A DNA stretch of 8,716 nt from JAOAIV01 sp038849555. GTDB taxonomy: Archaea; Thermoproteota; Bathyarchaeia; Bathyarchaeales; Bathycorpusculaceae. Within the stretch, counting starts at the first letter, position 1, and every line of letters starts with the position of its first letter. Made by a program: the position numbers and the translations under genes. The stretch covers positions 1-8,716 of the forward strand of contig JAWCMT010000049.1 in assembly GCA_038849555.1 (NCBI GenBank), in the 5' to 3' direction. The notes beneath the pieces are model-generated. The model was not told the DNA's origin and ran no database searches. It saw only the letters and a list, made by a program, of their open reading frames with translations. Of the stretch, positions 5,555 to 8,716 are shown piece after piece.

Positions 5555-6811
5555 TTGCCACTTGACGCCAAAATCATAGTGCTACCCATATTCATCGCAT
5601 GCTACGCTCTCGCCATAAGCCGTAAAGTAAAACTTGCCTACATATCAACAGGAACACTGGCGACACTAATAATCCTAGGCATAATATCTTGGCAAGACAC
5701 AATCTTTCAAGCGATACAATGGGACGTACTCGCGGTTATCTGGGGCTTCATGATGGTTTCATTCGTATTTTCCGAAAGTAAAGTGCCTGAACTTATTGCA
5801 AACAAGATACTTACCCACATAAAAACAGAAAAGTACGCGTTGTTAGCTTTATGTGCTCTTTCAGCGTTCCTTTCAGCATTTATGGCAAACGTCGCGGTGC
5901 TTTTCCTAATGGCGCCAATAGCCATGCAAATGGCAAGAAAACTTGGTTCACCGCTCTTTCGCTACATAGTTTCTGTAGGTGTATGCGCAAACATGGTAAC
6001 AACCACAACAATAATTGCCGATCCACCAGCGCTAATTCTAGCTGCTCAGACAGGTTTACGACCACTAGATTTCTATTGGTTTCAAGGTAAATTGGGGCTG
6101 GGTTCTATCACAATTCTTGGCGTAACCGCTGCATTATTGGTTTTGCTCTTTTTGCTGAAAGATATGACTAAAAAAATAGAAATTGCGCCTGAAGCAATAT
6201 CAGTGTCCAAATTACCAAGTTTGCTTTTTGTATTTGGCATAGTTGTTTTAGCGATAGCACCTCAAATTGGAGTAAGCACAGGAGTGGTGGGAATTGCAGT
6301 GGGTTTCGTTGCGTTACTTCTAGGGCGGAAAAAGCTAAAGCAAATGCTTTACGAATTCGATTGGAACTCATTCATTTTCTTAGCAAGCATATTTGGCGTT
6401 ATCTATACCGTGACAACGTCTGGGTTACTACTAGATTTTGCTCAAGCCGCGGTAGCCATGGGTATAACAGATCCAATTGTTATGTTGGCTTCTGTCATGT
6501 GGCTTTCTGTGGGGTTATCCACTTTTATTGACCCTAACGCTTACACGGTTCTAATGATTCCCTTATGCCAGCAACTAGCAAACCTCGCGAACATAAGCGC
6601 TTGGCCATTGCTTTTTGGCACACTGGTAGCTACAGGAAGCGGCGCCAACATACTGCCTATGGGCGCTGCTACAAACGTGTTTGCATGCGGTTTACTTGAA
6701 AAACAAAACTGCCTAGTCAGCACAAAAGAGTACATGAAGATAGGCTTGCCGCTTTCCGTTACTGCCGTGGCAACTTCAAACATAATACTATGGCTTGTAT
6801 GGTTGCGATAA
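5555..6811 (+). CDS. ArsB/NhaD/SLC13-type (ion transporter superfamily) permease
   Basis: This 418-residue polytopic protein has roughly eleven membrane helices. The two-fold repeated core of the ion transporter superfamily is visible. First half: SAFMANVAVLFLMAPI (107-122) and a re-entrant motif IIADPPALILAAQTG (153-167). Second half: LSTFIDPNAYTVLMIPL (321-337) and GSGANILPMGAATN (351-364). These match the hairpin and substrate-site motifs of the ArsB/NhaD/CitMHS group, but substrate (arsenite, sodium/proton, organic anion or another) cannot be assigned; no arsenic or sulfur genes are nearby. Start is TTG 5555, the first possible one in frame after a stop at 5546, with GGTTGAG five bases upstream. 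GTG 5579 is an alternative that overlaps the stop of a 13-codon leader frame. Because its promoter copies that of amt, it is probably induced with ammonium uptake, suggesting a nitrogen-related substrate or a coupled counter-ion role. That link is inference. Confidence 0.85.
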   Translation: MPLDAKIIVLPIFIACYALAISRKVKLAYISTGTLATLIILGIISWQDTIFQAIQWDVLAVIWGFMMVSFVFSESKVPELIANKILTHIKTEKYALLALCALSAFLSAFMANVAVLFLMAPIAMQMARKLGSPLFRYIVSVGVCANMVTTTTIIADPPALILAAQTGLRPLDFYWFQGKLGLGSITILGVTAALLVLLFLLKDMTKKIEIAPEAISVSKLPSLLFVFGIVVLAIAPQIGVSTGVVGIAVGFVALLLGRKKLKQMLYEFDWNSFIFLASIFGVIYTVTTSGLLLDFAQAAVAMGITDPIVMLASVMWLSVGLSTFIDPNAYTVLMIPLCQQLANLANISAWPLLFGTLVATGSGANILPMGAATNVFACGLLEKQNCLVSTKEYMKIGLPLSVTAVATSNIILWLVWLR

Positions 6812-6834
6812 GAATGCATGGAACCTTAATAGCA

Positions 6835-6842
6835 CTTTATAT
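6835..6842 (+). promoter_or_regulatory. CTTTATAT box just upstream of the small membrane protein gene
   Basis: This box is identical to the TATA boxes of amt and the permease. It is centred only about 22 bases before ATG 6861, which would give a leaderless or nearly leaderless message. A GGTGA ribosome site (6847-6851) nine bases before the ATG argues instead for read-through from the permease, 49 bases away. No copy of the palindrome precedes it. Confidence 0.45.
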
Positions 6843-6860
6843 CACTGGTGAACCATAAAT

Positions 6861-7163
6861 ATGTCAGAAGATGAATTGCCACCTAGCAAAAGTTTCAAAG
6901 AAATAATTGCGGAAAAACAGAAAAAAGGGAAAACACGCAAGAAATTACTAAAGCTGCTCACAAGTCTCGATTCATCAATAATCTATTGCTTTCTCTTCCT
7001 CTGTCCGTTCGCAACAGCGTCAATAGTATTCTATTATGTTGCTATGCCTGACATCTTACTTTGGGCGCTGTTCCTCGTGGTTACCGCAATTGTTTGCTCT
7101 ATTACCGCACAATACCTAACAAGGGCTATAAAGAAAAGACAATGGCGATATGCGCAATACTAA
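6861..7163 (+). CDS. Small two-helix membrane protein of unknown function
   Basis: The 100-residue protein has a strongly basic N-terminal region (SFKEIIAEKQKKGKTRKKLLKLL, about 11-33), two hydrophobic helices (about 39-61 and 64-88) and a basic tail IKKRQWRYAQY. The positive ends predict both termini in the cytoplasm with a short external loop containing MPD. I recognise no family. ATG 6861 is preceded by GGTGA at nine bases and also lies close behind a CTTTATAT box. It sits 49 bases after the permease in the same direction, so it may be a subunit or modulator of that transporter, though this rests on position alone. The charge and hydrophobicity pattern and the ribosome site make a real gene likely. 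Confidence 0.7.
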   Translation: MSEDELPPSKSFKEIIAEKQKKGKTRKKLLKLLTSLDSSIIYCFLFLCPFATASIVFYYVAMPDILLWALFLVVTAIVCSITAQYLTRAIKKRQWRYAQY

Positions 7164-7177
7164 AATTTTTCAAAATC

Positions 7178-7246
7178 ATACAAGCTTGCTTTGGGCTTGT
7201 TGTATAGCAACAATTCTTTCTATGGTCTTCCAACGTTGCTGTGTAG
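7178..7246 (+). other. Overlapping potential hairpins in the spacer before the oxidoreductase
   Basis: ATACAAGC (7178-7185) can pair with GCTTG and TAT at 7195-7205, leaving a three-base bulge. The segment 7200-7211 can instead pair with 7235-7246 around AGCAAC/GTTGCT, extended by several G-U pairs. The two structures share 7200-7205 and exclude each other. They lie after the small membrane protein stop and before the oxidoreductase promoter, so they could be a 3' end structure. No riboswitch class or tRNA is recognised. Confidence 0.25.
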
Positions 7247-7278
7247 TGAATACCGCAAGCCATGTATCGTATTTCACC

Positions 7279-7313
7279 TTTATAAAATAATTACATAATA
7301 GTAATTTGGGGGA
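7279..7313 (+). promoter_or_regulatory. Promoter and ribosome site of the LLM oxidoreductase gene
   Basis: TTTATAAAA (7279-7287) is a clear TATA box with predicted start near 7308. GGGGGA (7308-7313) precedes ATG 7318 by four bases and GTG 7321 by seven. The in-frame TTG at 7306 lies at or upstream of the predicted transcript start, so it is unlikely to be used. Confidence 0.6.
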
Positions 7314-7317
7314 AGCT

Positions 7318-8283
7318 ATGGTGGGGTCTAAAGTTAATTTCGGCGTATTTCTCCCATTCTATGCTTTTGGCTTTAAAGAGGCCAGCTCTTCTGTGCTGTT
7401 TAGTCGTGTGCGCGATGTTGTTTTAGAGTGTGAGCGTTTGGGTTATCATTCCGTGTGGCTGGATGACCACTTAATGTTTGGTAACCGCCCCGTGCTCGAG
7501 TGCTGGACCACTCTCACCGCGCTTTCCCAACTAACCACGAGGATACGACTGGGAACCATGGTGCTCTGCGCGTCGTTCAGAAATCCTGCTTTACTCGCCA
7601 AGATGGCCGCTACGCTCGATGTCATCTCTAATGGTAGATTAGAGCTTGGCATAGGCGCTGGTGTCCAAAAAGAGGAGCACATGGCCTATGGCTTCACCTT
7701 TCCCGAAGCGCGAACCCGCATAGAACGGTTAGCGGAAGCTGTTGCGATCATAAAGAAGCTGTGGACTGAGGAAAAAGCCAGTTACAAAGGGAAGCATTAC
7801 GAGATTAATGAGGCTGTTTGTGTGCCTAAGCCCTTGCAGAAGCCGCATCCCCCAATAACGATAGGAGGCAGCGGAGAAAAATTAACTTTAAAGGTGACGG
7901 CGCGGTACGCTGACAGATGTGACTTCGGCTACTTGCCTTCAATAGAGCTTTACAAACGCAAAATAGAGGTTTTAGAGACACATTGCCGTGGGGCAGGAAG
8001 AGACCCGAATGAGATAGTGATGTCATGCTGGCCGGGTGGCCAAGTGCTAATTGCTAGTAGCCAAAAAGAGCTAAGCAAAGCAGTTTTGGCACACAAGCCC
8101 AAAAATGTCAGTCGAAAAGACTTCGAGCGTCTTAACCTTATAGGAACTCCAGAAGTCTGCCTGAAAAAACTTCGGTCCTACCTTGATTTAGGCTTTACTC
8201 ACTTCATGCTGTTTTTCGGTGACCTTCCTTGCTTGGATGGTCTGGCGTTATTTGCTGAGTATGTTATGAAAAAGCTGAAGTGA
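7318..8283 (+). CDS. LLM-class oxidoreductase, probably F420-dependent
   Basis: This 321-residue soluble protein has the luciferase-like monooxygenase TIM-barrel fold. Typical segments appear in order: the first strand VNFGVFLPF (6-14), GYHSVWLDDH (42-51), IRLGTMVLC followed by RNPALLAKMAATLDVISNGRLELGIGAG (about 76-115), YKGKHYE, KPLQKPHPPITIGGSGEK (through about 187) and LNLIGTPEVCLKKLRSYLDLGFTHFMLFF near the C-terminus. The GIGAG and IGGSG turns are the cofactor-phosphate region in F420 and FMN members. In archaea of this type the cofactor is usually F420, and such enzymes oxidise alcohols or reduce or transfer hydride to varied substrates. The exact substrate cannot be predicted. Start ATG 7318 is set by the TATA box at 7279-7287. 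It has its own promoter, points toward the radical SAM gene, and has no obvious functional link to the transport genes. Confidence 0.9.
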   Translation: MVGSKVNFGVFLPFYAFGFKEASSSVLFSRVRDVVLECERLGYHSVWLDDHLMFGNRPVLECWTTLTALSQLTTRIRLGTMVLCASFRNPALLAKMAATLDVISNGRLELGIGAGVQKEEHMAYGFTFPEARTRIERLAEAVAIIKKLWTEEKASYKGKHYEINEAVCVPKPLQKPHPPITIGGSGEKLTLKVTARYADRCDFGYLPSIELYKRKIEVLETHCRGAGRDPNEIVMSCWPGGQVLIASSQKELSKAVLAHKPKNVSRKDFERLNLIGTPEVCLKKLRSYLDLGFTHFMLFFGDLPCLDGLALFAEYVMKKLK

Positions 8284-8328
8284 AACAATTCTGCTTAAAG
8301 GAAGTTGCAGCCGATTTTCTTTTTGCCA

Positions 8329-8347
8329 CCAAAATAAACTATTTTGG
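8329..8347. terminator. Hairpin between convergent genes, probable terminator
   Basis: CCAAAATA and TATTTTGG form a perfect eight-base stem with a three-base loop. It lies 45 bases after the oxidoreductase stop and 19 bases after the stop of the convergent radical SAM gene. On the plus strand T runs flank it (8315-8324 and 8355-8359). On the minus strand no T tract follows, so it chiefly suits the oxidoreductase transcript. Confidence 0.5.
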
Positions 8348-8366
8348 CGCCGAATTTTTGCTTGTT

Positions 8367-8716
8367 TTAAGCTAGTTCCGATATTAAATCGAAGTCGTCT
8401 AGCCAGCCTGCTTGCTCGTTAACTGGGCGCTTGAACATCATGCCCAAGTTTTTTCTATCTTTAGCTTGGTGATATTTGAAATATATCTCGTTGTTCAGTA
8501 TACCAAGTATCTCTATCTTGCCTGTTCTGTGCGCCATGATATACTTGAAACGTTTACTTATGCCACTGCAGTTTTCTTTTGCCTTCTCCACTATGCGCAC
8601 CCCTTCACAAATTGGAACTTGAAAGTGATGTTTAACTCGCTTTACTGGGCGACATTGAAAAACATAGTAAGGTGTAACACCAATACTTGCCAGCCTATTC
8701 ATTAATTTCGCAAGAG
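8367..8716 (-). CDS. KamA-family radical SAM aminomutase-like protein, C-terminal part
   Basis: The frame stays open through the right edge, so only the last 116 or so residues are present and the CxxxCxxC cluster motif lies outside. The visible part matches the end of the lysine 2,3-aminomutase barrel and its PLP region: LMNRLASIGVTPYYVFQC, then HHFQVPICEGVRIVEKAKENCSG, then an HRTGKIEILG segment equivalent to the VDAPGGGGK loop whose lysine holds PLP (K337 in the Clostridium subterminale enzyme). Lysine is kept (codon 8519-8517). The two aspartates that bind the lysine side-chain ammonium there, D293 (QCD) and D330, are replaced by Arg (codon 8651-8649) and a hydrophobic residue. The C-terminal segment that follows (YFKYHQAKDRKNLGMMFKRP) is unlike classical KamA. 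It is therefore probably not a lysine 2,3-aminomutase; an acidic substrate is plausible. Its first in-window ATG (8702) is internal, not the start. Confidence 0.8.
   Translation of the reverse strand, partial: LAKLMNRLASIGVTPYYVFQCRPVKRVKHHFQVPICEGVRIVEKAKENCSGISKRFKYIMAHRTGKIEILGILNNEIYFKYHQAKDRKNLGMMFKRPVNEQAGWLDDFDLISELA

Noticed and set aside
7306..7317. TTG start four codons before ATG 7318 of the oxidoreductase
   Set aside because: It lies at or before the predicted transcript start and has no ribosome site, whereas ATG 7318 follows GGGGGA.
8412..8705. Plus-strand 97-residue frame opposite the KamA-like gene
   Set aside because: The minus strand carries clear aminomutase motifs in this stretch. 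The plus-strand frame is their complement and matches nothing.
1..8716. Search for CRISPR arrays, insertion sequences, toxin-antitoxin pairs and tRNA genes
   Set aside because: I see no regularly spaced repeats, transposase motifs or cloverleaf. The ribbon-helix-helix protein is far too long, and its neighbours wrong, for an antitoxin pair.

Overview
The window looks archaeal and most resembles an uncultivated Thermoproteota lineage such as Bathyarchaeia. That placement is an inference. What supports it is visible: TATA boxes of the CTTTATAT type at short fixed distances from genes, GAGGTG-type ribosome binding sites, Lrp/AsnC and ribbon-helix-helix regulators, a probable F420-dependent luciferase-like oxidoreductase, and an AT-rich genome with TTG and GTG starts. 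There are nine protein genes (one cut by the right edge), no RNA gene or mobile element that I can recognise, and no CRISPR array.

Left block (88-2169, minus strand). Three genes run leftward as a probable operon: a DUF4956 membrane protein, a small secreted lamin-tail-domain (LTD) protein with a C-terminal membrane anchor, and a VTC-domain protein related to polyphosphate polymerases. In bacteria these families recur together with CotH-type secreted kinases. No CotH is visible here, but the operon may continue past the left edge.

Central block (2170-6811, plus strand). A divergent 465-base intergenic region leads into an Lrp/AsnC regulator and a ribbon-helix-helix regulator with an unrecognised C-terminal domain, which form one operon. 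Next come an ammonium transporter (Amt) and an ArsB/NhaD/SLC13-type permease. The two transporter genes each carry nearly the same 44-base promoter module: a 17-base palindrome, the 10-mer ATGAACAAAT, a 9-base spacer and a CTTTATAT box, with 38 of 44 bases identical. The same 10-mer also lies just downstream of the TATA box of the lrp-like gene. This points to a small local regulon, probably concerned with nitrogen, with an autoregulated Lrp-like or ribbon-helix-helix regulator. No GlnK (PII) gene accompanies amt.

Right block (6835-8716). A 100-residue two-helix membrane protein follows the permease. After it come an LLM-class oxidoreductase with its own promoter and, convergent with it, the C-terminal part of a KamA-family radical SAM aminomutase-like protein. 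That fragment keeps the PLP lysine of lysine 2,3-aminomutase but has lost both aspartates that hold the substrate side-chain ammonium. A different substrate is therefore likely.

The most interesting observations are the duplicated operator-promoter module, the archaeal DUF4956-LTD-VTC set, the two-regulator arrangement in front of amt, and the altered substrate-binding residues of the KamA-like protein.
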